Assembly (NCBI RefSeq): GCF_003369915.1
Contig: NC_046676.1
Coordinates: 12,940,001 to 13,004,000 of the forward strand
DNA: 64,000 bases
Direction of reading: 5' to 3'
From: Drosophila miranda
Lineage: Eukaryota; Arthropoda; Insecta; Diptera; Drosophilidae
Shown here: one piece after another, positions 46,357 through 56,990 of the stretch
How positions within the stretch are numbered: position 1 is the first letter of the stretch
How the letters are laid out: each line of letters starts with the position of its first letter
The notes under the pieces: model-generated
What the model was told of the DNA's origin: nothing
The model's database searches: none
The model's input: the letters and a program-made list of their open reading frames with translations, nothing else
Position numbers and translations under genes: made by a program

Positions 46357-47452
46357 TTATGACTGTTTTTTGAACTTTTTCAATATGGGAAATATTTTGT
46401 CGAAGGCATCGTAGATCTCCTGTCGGACTTTTGCGCCCGTCAACACCACTTTCCCCGAAACGAAGATGAGAAGCACAATGCGCGGACGCACCATACGATA
46501 GATCAGACCTGGAAAGAGCTCAGGCTCGTAGCTGCTGAAATTGCAATGCGTCAGCACCAGGCCCTCCAGTCTTATTGGAAACTTAACATCGCACGAGCCA
46601 ACCATGTTTTGAATCTTGAAATCGAGGAATTTTGCCTGCAGGCAAAGCATTATGAAATGTTCTCTAGATTGTGAAGGGATTAGTACTTACCGGGAATCCC
46701 AGCTTCTGTATGATGCGAGCGTATTTCCGCGCCGCCAGTCTGGAGTCGTCTTCACTTTTGGCGCCGGTGCATACCATTTTGCCGGAGCTGAAAATCAGAG
46801 CGGTTGTGCGAGGCTCACGGATACGCATGATGACGGCAGCAAAACGTTTTGGGTTGTACTCGGCGTTTCTTGCATGTAGTGCAATCTTTTTCAGATCCAG
46901 CTTGCAGCACAAATTCACTGTGGACACAATATTTTGAAGCTGAGGAACAATTCCGGGGTCTGCTGAGCCAGGCGTTGCCGGTGTCATGGGGGTTGCTGGA
47001 CCCATGGTCTGGTGTATGTTGCTGAGAGAATCTCCGCCTGCCCCCACGCCTGACGCACTGCGCTCACTCATGGGAATCATGTGCGACATCATGCTCTGTG
47101 GAGTCTGTGGCTGCATTAGAGATTGCGGTGTAGTGCCTCCGGCAGGTTGTCCCTGCTGCTGCTGCTGTTGCTGATATGACGCTGAGGGTTGGTAGCTCTG
47201 CATTTGTTTGTGGGCCAAGGGCAATGACGGTTCGTGGCCAAAAAGTCCACTGCCGCCGGTTGTAGCGTTGCTGGCATCTGGCTGCTGCTGTTGTCCCGCT
47301 ACTGGTACTGGGGCGGATATTGCAGGTTCTGGCTGTGGTATTGCCGGAGGATGATAAACGGGATTTGCTATAATCTGTTGATCAGCCTCCATCTGATGCA
47401 TTGGCGTTCCAATGCTCGGAATCGAGAAGTTTGGACTTAGCATTTGATCCAT
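46357..47452 (-). CDS. Tbp: TATA-binding protein (Tbp)
   Basis: The DNA-binding core of TFIID, also used by SL1 and TFIIIB. Minus-strand exons 47452-46691 and 46635-46357, 346 residues. The first 165 or so residues are Gln/Pro/Ser-rich and variable, including QQQQQQQGQ and [11 protein letters not shown]. The C-terminal saddle (about 175-346) shows both direct repeats, for example [20 protein letters not shown] and [17 protein letters not shown] with [19 protein letters not shown] and [19 protein letters not shown]. The intron falls between the two saddle repeats (GFP|AKF). The N-terminus differs from D. melanogaster Tbp, showing that this is another species. Confidence 0.97.
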
Positions 47453-48538
47453 GTTGCTGGCTATTTCTGAAGACGGTGAGACGCGTATACAATTAACTTG
47501 AGATGCAGATAGACGAATATGGTTTACAAGTCAAATATTTACACTTCTATCCCGCGTGTTAATTATTATTAATTGATAATAATTATTTCAGATATCCTTC
47601 AATGAAAATAAAACAAAAACAAAACAGCAAATGGGAACGGGCACCGTGTGATAGAGCTAGAGAAACATCGATGCTAACATCGATAAGGTATACGGTATGA
47701 CCCTCAAAAATATACCAAAATATACCGTCTCATTAAAAAAATATACCGTAAATATACTGACGAATTCAAGATAAATATTCCTCGATTTTTATATTCCGTG
47801 ATATATTACTAGCTAGATAGAATATTTAGCCATGCCCACATAGTTTTATCCGATTAGTGAATATATTTGATACTTGGCTGGTTAATTTTAAACACTTGCT
47901 CTTATTGCATTTCTATATAAAGTCGAAAATGAAATTTAATAGATTGATGTAATTGACAAAATATACCATTATATACCGATATACCGTAAATATATCGTCG
48001 GTCGAATTTTGACCTCAAAAAATACCGAAAAGTATTAAAAAAACCGTAAACGGTCACTCTGATGGGCACCGTGTGACGGATTTATCGCTAAAACCGACAG
48101 ACTCTCAGAAATATACCAAAATATACCGTAAATATACTGATGAATTCAATCTATGTTTACTACACATTTGCTACACGTTTCTACACAGAGTGGCTAGCTA
48201 TCGATAACGTTATCGGAGTTAGCCAGCACTGTTTGTGATACATTGAAAACCGCGACTTTTTAACCGTAACACTTCGCACCTTGAATACCCTAGTGGACCT
48301 TTATTATGAAGTCATGTATATACTGCCATTATATTGGTATATTATTAATAGCATCTAAAGCATATGTAAAATAAAAGTTCTTCTGATAATTTTGGGCAAG
48401 CGTCTTCAAAAAGAGTCAACTCCGTTGGCCAATACAGAATGAACTGACACATCTATACATTGTATGGTAAGACCTTGTAAATAGTTACGAGGGTAGGATA
48501 GAGTAGTTGAGAATATTTATTTAAGCATCAGTTATTAA
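47453..48538. repeat. Intergenic DNA upstream of Tbp with Motif 6-type repeats
   Basis: Three clusters of AAATATACCAAAATATACCG-type units lie at about 47688-47770, 47955-48010 and 48110-48150. Each holds copies of the complement of Motif 6 (GGTATATTT). GGGCACCGTGTGA occurs twice (about 47638 and 48065), so part of the block is a degenerate tandem duplication of about 425 bp. A Motif 1-like CGGTCACTCTG (48051-48061) and an exact DRE (48199-48206) are present. This looks like one or two housekeeping promoters, the Tbp promoter among them, or an expanded repeat of their elements. Confidence 0.55.
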
Positions 48539-48939
48539 TTAAAATGAACGCATAAGAATGACCGAGATGAATACCAATACAGAGGGGATGGCCAAATTCA
48601 GACCTTTTGCGGCTGATCCTCCCGACTGGGAGTGAAAGTGAGTATAGGTATTTCCATTCTCATCTGTGTATGCATGTCTTCCACTTGAGGGCGAGTTCTG
48701 GAATGTGCCACCCACACCTGGGACATTGTAGGGTCCTTCATTCTGACCGCGTATGTAAATTCCATTTTCCGGACTGCCAAACTGATGCGGGCCATTCCCG
48801 TCATAACTAGTCTGTGCACTTACCGCTGCGTGGGAATCGGAATAATAAAAAAACAATCACTTTAAGTCTGAGGTCACCAGAGCTTACCGGCAAACAGCAT
48901 GCTAGCAACAACGATACAGATGACAACGAAATATCTCAT
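48539..48939 (-). CDS. Small secreted or anchored peptide with signal sequence
   Basis: Two exons on the minus strand, 48939-48888 and 48825-48539, 112 residues. The first exon and the start of the second form a signal peptide: [21 protein letters not shown]. The mature part is Gly/Asn/Pro-rich, with [14 protein letters not shown] and [15 protein letters not shown] blocks. The last 20 residues are hydrophobic ([15 protein letters not shown]), which suggests a GPI signal or tail. Such short Gly-rich peptides occur among Drosophila immune-induced peptides; similarity to those is a guess. I do not name the gene. No paralogue is seen in the window. Confidence 0.75.
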
Positions 48940-49541
48940 GGTGGATGCAGCAGCTTCAGTTACAACGCCCAGCTTGAACTGAGTGCAGTTTTCGCGAAAA
49001 TCTATTTATATATGAAGCAATTAAATTACGTCGGAAGGGGAGAGAGCGCGAGAGCGAGCCCATCTAGCGGCAATTAGTAGAACCGAACTTGAGAATGGGT
49101 GAAATCAGATGTCAGACTACATAGTATATGATCTGACGTATGTACATACATATGCATGATCATCACTTCCAATATCTTTATACCATTCACATTTAACAAA
49201 CTATACAGGAACAACCTATCGAATATTTACAAGGGAACAAATACACAAATATCATTTTGCGCATGCTTTTCGAGAGCCAATGTAATTTTTAATTTTAGTA
49301 CGATAAATGTGCATACCAGTACATACATATGTAGCTATTTATGCATTTGTATATAGAAATTGGCAAACGTTATATAATAAACACTCAAAATCATGAGCTG
49401 CAAGTCCTCAGATTTGGCTATAAACAATAGGAAAGCAGATTCGAAAAGAACACTACGTTTGAGTTTTCGATCAGACCGTTAACGCAGTATTATGTTTTGA
49501 AAAATAGCTGTAAATTAAGATAAAAATAAATTTGTATCGTA
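48940..49541. other. Shared promoter region between secreted peptide and LRR gene
   Basis: Both genes read outward from this 600-bp interval. TATTTATATATG on the minus strand at about 49000-49013 is the only TATA-like element for the peptide gene. No coding content is seen. Confidence 0.4.
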
Positions 49542-50681
49542 ATGGAGACGATTTTCAAGTTCTTCCGCAAAAATTATGTGCTGGCCAACTGCGAGAATGC
49601 CATCATCAAAAAGGCCTTCTCGTTGAATCTCTCCCACTACCAAATTTCTGAGGCACCCGAAATAATTGGCAAATGCGAAAGTTTGATGAAGCTTTTTCTG
49701 AATCAGAACAAACTAACAAAGGTAAGTGCCGCACACAACTGCTGAACTCTTTAGGTGACAATACGTACCGTACTGATTATCAAACTTACAGGTTCCCTCC
49801 ACCATTACCAATCTCGTGCGGTTGCAAGTTTTGGCCTTGGATTACAACAAGCTGGATGAATTTCCACTGGCCATCTGTCAACTAGTGCAACTGAAGTCCC
49901 TCAACATAAGCTGCAACAACATCCATCGCCTGCCCCCGGAACTGGGCTACCTAACCCAGTTGGAGACCTTCTGGTGTAACAACACAGGGCTCCTGGAACT
50001 ACCGTCGGAGATCGGAAACTGCGAGCGTCTCGAGATACTGGGAGTGCGTGGAAATCGCCTGACAAAGCTACCCTCGTCGGTCGGATCCCTCGCATCACTG
50101 CGCTGGTTCACGGCCGAAGGCTGTCAGCTGCGCGAGGTGCCCCTATCATTCGCACTGTTGGGCAGCTTGGTGCACCTCAATCTGAGAGGCAATCGTCTCA
50201 AACGGATCCCAGGAGTGCTAGTTGCGATGGATAAGTTACGGTTCGTATTCCTCAACGAGAACATAATCGACGAACTGCCTACACGCTTCCAATTGCAAGA
50301 GCTGCGTTTTCTGGAAATGCTCAACTTGAAAAGGAATCCAATCTGTCTTCATCAGGACTTGCAGGTTCTTGCAGTGGTATGTTAATAATTATAAGGTCAA
50401 ACTGAACATCGATTAACTTGATTTTACAGCGGCAAACAAACATCTACATGGAACTGCCGGAGCATCTAATGGATGCAGCCGATGAGTTTGCCGCTGAATG
50501 TTCAAATAGAGATCAGCATCAAGACCACCAGGCCGGTGCTGATGATACGGAGACGTCAGACTGGGCTAACAGCGCGCGAACCAGCCAGCTGGACACCACA
50601 GACGAGAGCTCGTTGGAGAATAGACTTGAAGATTTGAGCGTAATGCTGCCAGCGATGTCGCGTTATATCACATCCTTTTGA
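49542..50681 (+). CDS. Leucine-rich repeat protein
   Basis: Three exons, 49542-49721, 49792-50376 and 50430-50681, 338 residues. Residues about 25-220 are seven or eight LRRs of the SDS22/RSU1 type, for example LVRLQVLALDYNKLDEFPL, LVQLKSLNISCNNIHRLPPE and LGSLVHLNLRGNRLKRIPG. The C-terminal 85 residues are polar and acidic (DDTETSDW, DTTDESSLENRLEDLS). No signal or membrane segment, so it is likely an intracellular scaffold. In D. melanogaster an LRR gene sits near Tbp and eIF3k (I think CG10307), but I cannot confirm the match. Confidence 0.8.
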
Positions 50682-50883
50682 AGTTTGAAGTATGAGCTTG
50701 TCAGTATTACACAGCACGCATAAATGTGTTATTTATTGTTTGGATTTGTGTGTTTGTACATGGACCTTTAACATATCGTACCGCTTGAAATGCAGGCTCT
50801 AGCCGGTAGGGGAACAGGAAACAATACGATTTGGTTATGTAGGAAATGGTGCCAATATGACAGGTGTTTGGTATGCCAACGCA

Positions 50884-51222
50884 TTAACTAGTCATATTCT
50901 TCATGAGCTCTGCGTCCTGCATGGACATGGCCGTTAGCTTCTTGCCAATATGCTCATGAATGTCCAGGTACTTAGCCACACAGCGGTCGATGCAGACCAT
51001 CTCGCCCTTTCCTGCAACAACACGGGCCATATTTAGCCAGAGAGCTCAAGCGTATTTCTCGCAACACTCACCCAACTCCGACTCCGAATAGCGCGGTGGA
51101 ATGCACTTCTTGTGGCATGCGGTCGTCATGCGGTTATATAAATCGGACATCATTTCAATTTCCATTTCTTGCATGACCTGTACTTTGGCCTGGTCGGCCG
51201 GGCTGATCTGGGACATGTCCAT
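50884..51222 (-). CDS. Tim10: Tim10, mitochondrial intermembrane-space chaperone
   Basis: Forms the Tim9-Tim10 hexamer that carries hydrophobic precursors to TIM22. Minus-strand exons 51222-51072 and 51011-50884, 92 residues, joined through a split Gly codon. The twin CX3C motifs are present: CHKKC and [20 protein letters not shown] and [18 protein letters not shown] match the Tim10 family. Too short and split for most gene finders. The first two Met codons (M-D-M) both fit; I take the outer one. Confidence 0.93.
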
Positions 51223-51275
51223 GGTTCGTTTTGTCGTGCTGCTTTTAATTGATGGTTAACTAAATATGTTCGACC

Positions 51276-51538
51276 TTAGTCAAAACGCCGTTCAGAAGAG
51301 GAAGAGTCGTAGTCGCCGTGATTTGCTTTTCTCATGCGTTCACGCACTCGCATGCTCTCGTAACGCCGGCTATCAACGGATTGCTTGGACAGCACAAAAG
51401 CGTATACTCCACCAGCGGTCAGAATTCCCCTAATCAGACAAGAGTTTAATTTAGAATTGCCCGAGACTTTAATAAATTACACAATTTTTTTTCTACAAAC
51501 CAACAAACAGCAATTCGTCCAGCGTTTCCTAACGTCAT
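51276..51538 (-). CDS. 63-residue single-pass membrane protein
   Basis: Exons 51538-51501 and 51429-51276 on the minus strand. The first exon (MTLGNAGRIAVCW) uses a GTTTGT donor; the second begins GILTAGGVYAFVLSKQSV. One hydrophobic segment (residues about 9-26), then a basic helix (RRYESMRVRERMRKANHG) and an acidic Ser-rich end (DYDSSSSERRFD). This layout resembles small mitochondrial inner-membrane proteins of the DUF4748 kind, although I am not certain. An alternative GTAGAA donor would break the frame. Confidence 0.6.
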
Positions 51539-51671
51539 ACCTATATCGATATTTTTGGCCGATAATATATTTGTAGGGTGATAGGACGTTCCGCGGTAAT
51601 CGATAGTCGAAAATTGCTTATCATTGAAGTGCAAATGGCAATTCAATTATTAAAGTATTATTTATCCTAAA
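51539..51671. promoter_or_regulatory. Bidirectional promoter with DRE, between the 63-aa gene and wash
   Basis: A 133-bp gap between outward-reading genes. An exact TATCGATA lies at 51544-51551 and a near match (AATCGATAG) at about 51599-51607. Typical of DREF-controlled head-to-head housekeeping pairs. It may also mark a synteny breakpoint. Confidence 0.6.
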
Positions 51672-53141
51672 ATGGACGCCAACAACTACCTACAAAGCGC
51701 CTACCAAGTTGCGATAGTACCGACAGATCTACATCATGAGGCGACTATAATCAAAGCAGCCCAGTCTCTGGATTGCCTACACAAAACAATAAATTCTATT
51801 TTCGAGCGGATTGATGCCAGACTCGAAAGAAATGGTGCCAAGGTCCAGGACATAAACAGACGTGTGAGGCGAGCGCAGGCGAAAATAGATGCACTGGTCG
51901 GGTCCAAACGAGCCATTCAAATATTCGCTCCGGCCCGATTTCCTGCCGGCGACGTGCTGGTCAGCATTGCTTCCACCTTTCCACAGGTGGCTGGCAAACT
52001 AATGGAAGAGAATCACGAAAATGCACACTGTCGACAGCAAGAGTCGGCATCAGTGGCAGATGATGATCCTATTTCCTTTCATGTGCGAGCCGAGCAGGAA
52101 CATGAAGCCCCGTTGGTCGCCGAGAGAAAGATGACTAATCGGACTTCCGGCTTGGGTGGTCTTCCCTTGACTGGCGTAAAATCGGTCCCATCATTGATGC
52201 GTTTCAACACCAACGAGTTTGCTTACGGTGATGATTTGAATGCTTGGAAGCGTTCTCTTCCCCCGCAGAGGACAAGACGTACAGCCAGCCAAGCCAAGGT
52301 AACGACGGAGAACCTACTAGCCCCGGCTCCGCATTCACTGGCTTATGGCACCACAAAGTTGGCGACTCCTGCCGGGGATTTGCGATACAATCCAGCCGCT
52401 TTGGCTGCCCCAGCCATCGATGTGCCCTTGGATTTGCCCGACCTTCCTGGCATAGCCAACGACTTGCAATATGAGCCTGTTGAAGAGAATACGCCCATTG
52501 CTCCGTCCCAGCAGTTTGGAGAGTTGCCAGAATTACCCGGATTGGAGGAACAGGAGATCACAGTGCAGGCTCTGGCAGCGCAAACGCACGTACCAGTGCC
52601 AGATAAGAAGACAGTACGAAGATCAGTTGGATCAGTTCCTGTATCGACGCCACCACCGCCACCGCCTCCACCACCACCACCACCACCCCCGACTCCTCCA
52701 AATGTGGTCACGCATCCACCCCTTCCTACCCGAGGTCCCATCAAACCCCTTTCTCCTTCTCGTGAAACTCCCCTTATCATGCCACCCCCTCCTCCCCTCC
52801 CCGCTGACCCACGATCAGAGCTTATGGCTGCCATACGGAATGCTGGAGGAGCACTTGGCGGACGTCTCCACTCGGCTGCGGCTGCACCCCTCGATGTGGT
52901 GGACACGACGAGATCCAAAGCAGGAACCAGTGCCACTGGTGATCTTATGGCGGATCTCCACAATAAGCTCCTGCTAAGACGTAAAGGAATCTCGGGCAGT
53001 CAGAATCCCGGAGATCCTACCGCTGGTAATCCGCTAATGCACCAGCTATCCAAGGTTATACCGCCACCTGTAGAGTCGGAAAAATCCCCTCAATCAAGCG
53101 AGGAAGAGCACTCTGAGGAGGACGTGGATGCGTGGACGTAA
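51672..53141 (+). CDS. wash: WASH complex subunit 1 (wash)
   Basis: A WASP-family nucleation-promoting factor that activates Arp2/3 on endosomes. Intronless, 489 residues. The N-terminal WASH homology domain (about 1-150) has YQVAIVPTDLHHEATI and KVQDINRRVRRAQAKIDAL. A Pro run at about residues 327-342 is the profilin/SH3 region. The VCA output module follows: a WH2 motif DPRSELMAAIRNAGG (about 378), a central helix GDLMADLHNKLLLRRKGISG (about 422) and an acidic end EEEHSEEDVDAWT with the family's penultimate Trp. All WASH parts are present in order, and length is near the fly norm. Confidence 0.95.
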   Translation: MDANNYLQSAYQVAIVPTDLHHEATIIKAAQSLDCLHKTINSIFERIDARLERNGAKVQDINRRVRRAQAKIDALVGSKRAIQIFAPARFPAGDVLVSIASTFPQVAGKLMEENHENAHCRQQESASVADDDPISFHVRAEQEHEAPLVAERKMTNRTSGLGGLPLTGVKSVPSLMRFNTNEFAYGDDLNAWKRSLPPQRTRRTASQAKVTTENLLAPAPHSLAYGTTKLATPAGDLRYNPAALAAPAIDVPLDLPDLPGIANDLQYEPVEENTPIAPSQQFGELPELPGLEEQEITVQALAAQTHVPVPDKKTVRRSVGSVPVSTPPPPPPPPPPPPPPTPPNVVTHPPLPTRGPIKPLSPSRETPLIMPPPPPLPADPRSELMAAIRNAGGALGGRLHSAAAAPLDVVDTTRSKAGTSATGDLMADLHNKLLLRRKGISGSQNPGDPTAGNPLMHQLSKVIPPPVESEKSPQSSEEEHSEEDVDAWT

Positions 53142-53520
53142 TTAAACTAGACGAATATGCCTTAGCACCAGGTTCATGTGCCTTCCATGGCTTTAAAAAA
53201 TAGCATCAAATTACCTCTTAAATTTAATTTTTGGCAATGCCCGAGCAATCATGCAAATTAGTAAAGTTTTAAATTTTAATAAAATACAAAAATATAACCC
53301 TTCAAGGGTATACAAATGAAAGTAGTTTGATTCAGTTCCGAGGTACCACCAGCAGTTTTTTCACCCATCACCATAGACCACTTATACGCTATAAAAAGCG
53401 GCGCGAATACCCTTACTACGCTCTGACGTTCTTCAACACTTAAAAATCTCACATGGTTCGATAAAAATAACAACAAACATATAATTTATAAATAATGCTA
53501 CAGAGCATTTAGCAACTTTT
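53142..53520 (+). other. wash 3' end and LTO1 leader with a 5-codon uORF
   Basis: AATAAAATA at 53279 is a likely wash poly(A) signal. The LTO1 leader carries a short upstream frame, ATG CTA CAG AGC ATT TAG (53495-53512), 8 bp before the start, which might reduce LTO1 translation. Confidence 0.5.
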
Positions 53521-53940
53521 ATGATGTCCACTCCGTCACGAGATATCAACGATTTGTTTGATGATATAGTACTCACCGAAGAGAATCACGCTCGTCTTGG
53601 CTACGAAGAAGGCTTGAAGGACGGTAAATCGCAGGGAAACGAGGAGGGCTATAAATTGGGCTACTCGCAGGGCCTTCAGTTGGGCGAGGAACTTGGCAGA
53701 ATACTGGGTGAAGTTGTGGCTCAGCAACAATTGCCCCATACGGAGAGGGTGCGACGAACTCTTGACCAGCTGCGGTCCCTCATTGAAGGATTTCCCCGGA
53801 AGAACGAGCCTGAAGCGGACATTATCGGAGCCGTAGAAACCATCCGTAATACTAATCGGCGCCTTCGTGCCCTCTTGGGTACCAAAGGAACAGCTTCTCC
53901 CGAACCATCCCCTGCTAATCGCAAGGATTATAGTTTCTAG
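53521..53940 (+). CDS. LTO1/ORAOV1-like protein
   Basis: In yeast, Lto1 with Yae1 forms an adaptor delivering Fe-S clusters to the ABC protein Rli1/ABCE1. Intronless, 139 residues. The deca-GX3 repeat of the Yae1/LTO1 N-terminal domain is visible at residues about 28-62: GYEEGLKDGKSQGNEEGYKL then GYSQGLQLGEELG. The C-terminal half is helical with a TIRNTNRRLRALLG block. Two Met codons occur at the start (MMSTPS); either could be used. Four bp after its stop begins the METTL25-type frame, so both are probably on one mRNA. Confidence 0.85.
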   Translation: MMSTPSRDINDLFDDIVLTEENHARLGYEEGLKDGKSQGNEEGYKLGYSQGLQLGEELGRILGEVVAQQQLPHTERVRRTLDQLRSLIEGFPRKNEPEADIIGAVETIRNTNRRLRALLGTKGTASPEPSPANRKDYSF

Positions 53941-53944
53941 CGTA

Positions 53945-56108
53945 ATGGCCAAAGGTGTAACTCAGCTGGAAAAGCGCCTCGATGCGCTTCTGTTATATCT
54001 CCAGCCAAATTGGGATTTCCTCAATTGTCATATGGTTAACTACCTAACCGATCAGCACTGGACCAGGTTTCTCCCAGAGGCAATGCGAAATGAGATCAAC
54101 AGCAAGAAAGATCTAGATCTGGCCATAGAGAATCTTTTTTGGGAGAAGAAGCGTTCCACCACTGAATTTTCGGAATGGGAAAATTTTTTAACGAACGCAG
54201 AGCACGAACATTTGTCTGAACATCCAGAGCTACTGACAACCGTGGACCAACTTATAGCGGAGCAGGATAAGGCGTCCCAGCTCAACATCAGGGAATTCAT
54301 GAGCGCCAAAAAGTGTCATGAGGTACGACAAAGTAAACATTTTTGGTTAAATCTAGACTCATGTCCGTCCTTTGTAATCCTATAACCAGGTAGAGCTTAC
54401 AGCCGCTCTGGTCGACAATTTGATACAGAGCACTGGACATCAGCATGATTTCTTCATTGTGGATGCCGGTGATGGCAAAGGGTATCTGTCCTCTCGAATG
54501 GCGCTCCAATATGGGCATCGTGTGCTCGGCATCGATGCCAATGCGGCCAACACGGAAAACGCTTTGAACCGTAATCGCAAACTTCAGGTAACACTCGACT
54601 ACAAAATAAATACGTCTTTATTTCATTAGTTTTATACACTTAATATAAGTAGAGTAGAGTTTCCTTTCTCTGCGAACGGCTCACGGCTGGATTGCAGCGC
54701 GGTTCCTAGTCGCGCATTTCACCCTCTTCGTCGTCATCCTCCATGCCCTTTATGTAGAGCACATTGTTGCAACGTATCAGCACCTCTCCCAGATTGCCGG
54801 TGACAGAACCCTCGATGACTTCCTCTGTGTTGGCCAATTGCATGTTCATATAGCCGTCCACGGAGACCAAAAAGCCTTTGTATTCTTGTCCCCATTTGAG
54901 TTTCACCAGCACGGGTTTCCCAGTAAGCCCATTAAGAAATGGCTTGGGGTTGATTGGCATGCCAGCAGACATTGTGTTTGTTTTATTATTGAACGGTTTT
55001 GGAGTGAAAAGAAGAAAATCTTGTAAAAATGCCGGGTTTTCGCGTGGAAAAGGTGTGAAGAAGCAGAATTAGGGATGAAATATATATAGATCAATTATCG
55101 ATAACATTTTAAGCTAATTAGTGCTCGAAAATACGCGTTCAGCGGTGCTGTAAAGAGGGAAAATTTGAATTTAAATATTGTTTTTTTTTTTTAATTTAGC
55201 GCGCCTGGAATGGACTTACAGAACGCGCGGAACTTCAGAGCCAAGGAATCACACCCAAACGGCGCGGCAAAAAGTCACCAACAAGAAATACAGCAAAGAG
55301 TATACCCGTTCTGGAAAACTACAAAACGACTGCAAGATTCATAAACACCGAAACTAATTTTGGTAATTTGCTAGCCGAGCACTTCCCGAAACCTTCTTCG
55401 GCGGGTAATTTAAGCATATGCCTAACGGGTCTGCACACCTGTGGAAATCTGGCTGCAACCTGCCTACAGGTATTCCATGCTCAGCCCGACTGCCAGATAC
55501 TGTGCAACATTGGTTGCTGCTACCACTTGCTAAAGGAAAGGTACTCGCAGCAGGAGTTCTTCGGGAATAAGGCGTTGATGGAGATGCAAACAGACTTTGG
55601 ATTTCCGCTTAGTCAATATCTCCACAAGCGTCAGATCAGATTGGGCCGCAATGCCAGGATGCTGGCGGCTCAGTCCATTGAACGCACTTTGAATGGCAAG
55701 GAACTTCCCAATATAACGCTCTACTATCGTGCCCTGCTGGAGGTTTTAGTTTGCCGGCACGCTCCGCACCTAAAGAACGAACTGCAGGTGGGCAAAGTGC
55801 GTAAGTTTGACAACTTCCAGGACTATATACAGAAATGTGCCAGGAAATTGGACGCTCCATGGTTGGCAGCCATTGATACTACGGAGCTTCAATCCGTACT
55901 TCAGGAATTCGCCTTGGACAAGCACTTATTGGACATGTTCTACCTCATACGCATGTCATTTGCTCCGGTATTGGAGAGCCTCATTCTGCTAGACCGCCTG
56001 CTTTACCTGAAGGAGCTGGGATACGAACGCAGCTATCTGATTGATCTGTTCGATCCTGTCATATCGCCCAGACACTTTGCAATTGTGGCTCTCAAGACGC
56101 TGCCTTAA
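53945..56108 (+). CDS. METTL25/RRNAD1-family methyltransferase-like protein
   Basis: Exons 53945-54322, 54390-54587 and 55200-56108, 494 residues. The SAM-binding motif I is [18 protein letters not shown], followed by HRVLGIDAN (motif II) in exon 2, of the DxGxGKGxLS type of this family. Exon 3 carries [18 protein letters not shown] and [10 protein letters not shown], both characteristic of METTL25/METTL25B. The frame is open upstream of the chosen ATG through the LTO1 stop region, so the start relies on position and on the family. Intron 2 (612 bp) contains SmF on the opposite strand. Substrate is not established for this fly gene. Confidence 0.85.
54706..54972 (-). CDS. SmF: SmF, small nuclear ribonucleoprotein F
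   Basis: One of seven Sm proteins of the spliceosomal snRNP ring. Intronless, 88 residues, antisense within a METTL25-type intron. Sm1 motif: [20 protein letters not shown] with VDGYMNMQL; Sm2 motif: [33 protein letters not shown] is the standard SmF start, and the acidic end ([10 protein letters not shown]) is family-like. A DRE sits 125 bp upstream (55096-55103). Length fits exactly. Confidence 0.96.
   Translation of the reverse strand: MSAGMPINPKPFLNGLTGKPVLVKLKWGQEYKGFLVSVDGYMNMQLANTEEVIEGSVTGNLGEVLIRCNNVLYIKGMEDDDEEGEMRD
55096..55103 (-). promoter_or_regulatory. DRE site of the SmF promoter
   Basis: Exact TATCGATA about 125 bp before the SmF ATG. It lies in the host METTL25-type intron and so is probably the core promoter element of the nested gene. 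Confidence 0.6.
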
Positions 56109-56990
56109 CTATCGTATGCACACTCTGACATTGATTAATCCATCAAAGTCAAAAACCGGCTCTGCGTAGAATTTAATTAAACCGAAGCATGCAATAATTT
56201 AAATATATAATAATTGATCGATGCTGTTGTTAGCCACTAAGCCACTTACACTATATCTTTATTATATATTTTATCAATATGTACAATGGTCCCAATACTT
56301 TTACAGGTTGTAATCAGAAAATTGTGTTATGCCCCATCCATTAAGTACTGGTAGTGTTCCATTTCCACGGACATCGAGTGTCTGTGTTTGTTTTTGAGCA
56401 ATATATTTAAAGTCAGTCAGTCATACATACTCGTTCCTCGCTATCATCACAATCATCTATAAATATGGCAGCACAATTCTAATTTGCGTTGAGTATTGTG
56501 CGAAAAGCCTTAATTGTCGGTCGTTTCGTTAAAAGCGTAGACTTACAAAAAACTTTGTAAAATACTTGACTGAGAAAAAACAAGTTGCCAACTTGGTCAG
56601 TTTCAAATAGGAAAACAATAAGTGTATAAGTTGATACCAGTTGATTTTTTAATTTCAATAAAGTTTAAGACTGTTTAACTTTGTTAAAAAATTCAAGTCC
56701 ATACAAAAATGAAGACACATTATGACTTGCAAGTCCTTTCCGAATGGTGCTATAAAATATACTGAGGACTGAATAGATATCAGAAATATCTATGCCTGGA
56801 AAAGTACTTAATTAATTTAAATCTGCAGTAAACAAGTATAGCAAAACACTTGACGTGGGGCTCAAGCAACCATTTGGAAACGACTGCGATAAGATTAACA
56901 ATAGTACTGACCTACTCGTATCATACAACCTGGTACTTAAGAGCAGAATTATAAATGATTGACATTATCGTTATTATTTTTAGCAATAAG
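56109..56990 (+). other. Upstream region of Cyp6g1
   Basis: AT-rich with no gene. TATAAAAT at 56751-56758 is a candidate TATA box, about 240 bp before the Cyp6g1 start. No LTR-like or other transposon insertion is seen here, unlike the Accord insertion upstream of Cyp6g1 known from resistant D. melanogaster. Confidence 0.45.

Noticed and set aside
56109-56990. Retroelement insertion upstream of Cyp6g1 like the Accord of D. melanogaster
   Set aside because: No terminal repeats or element sequence are seen in this interval.
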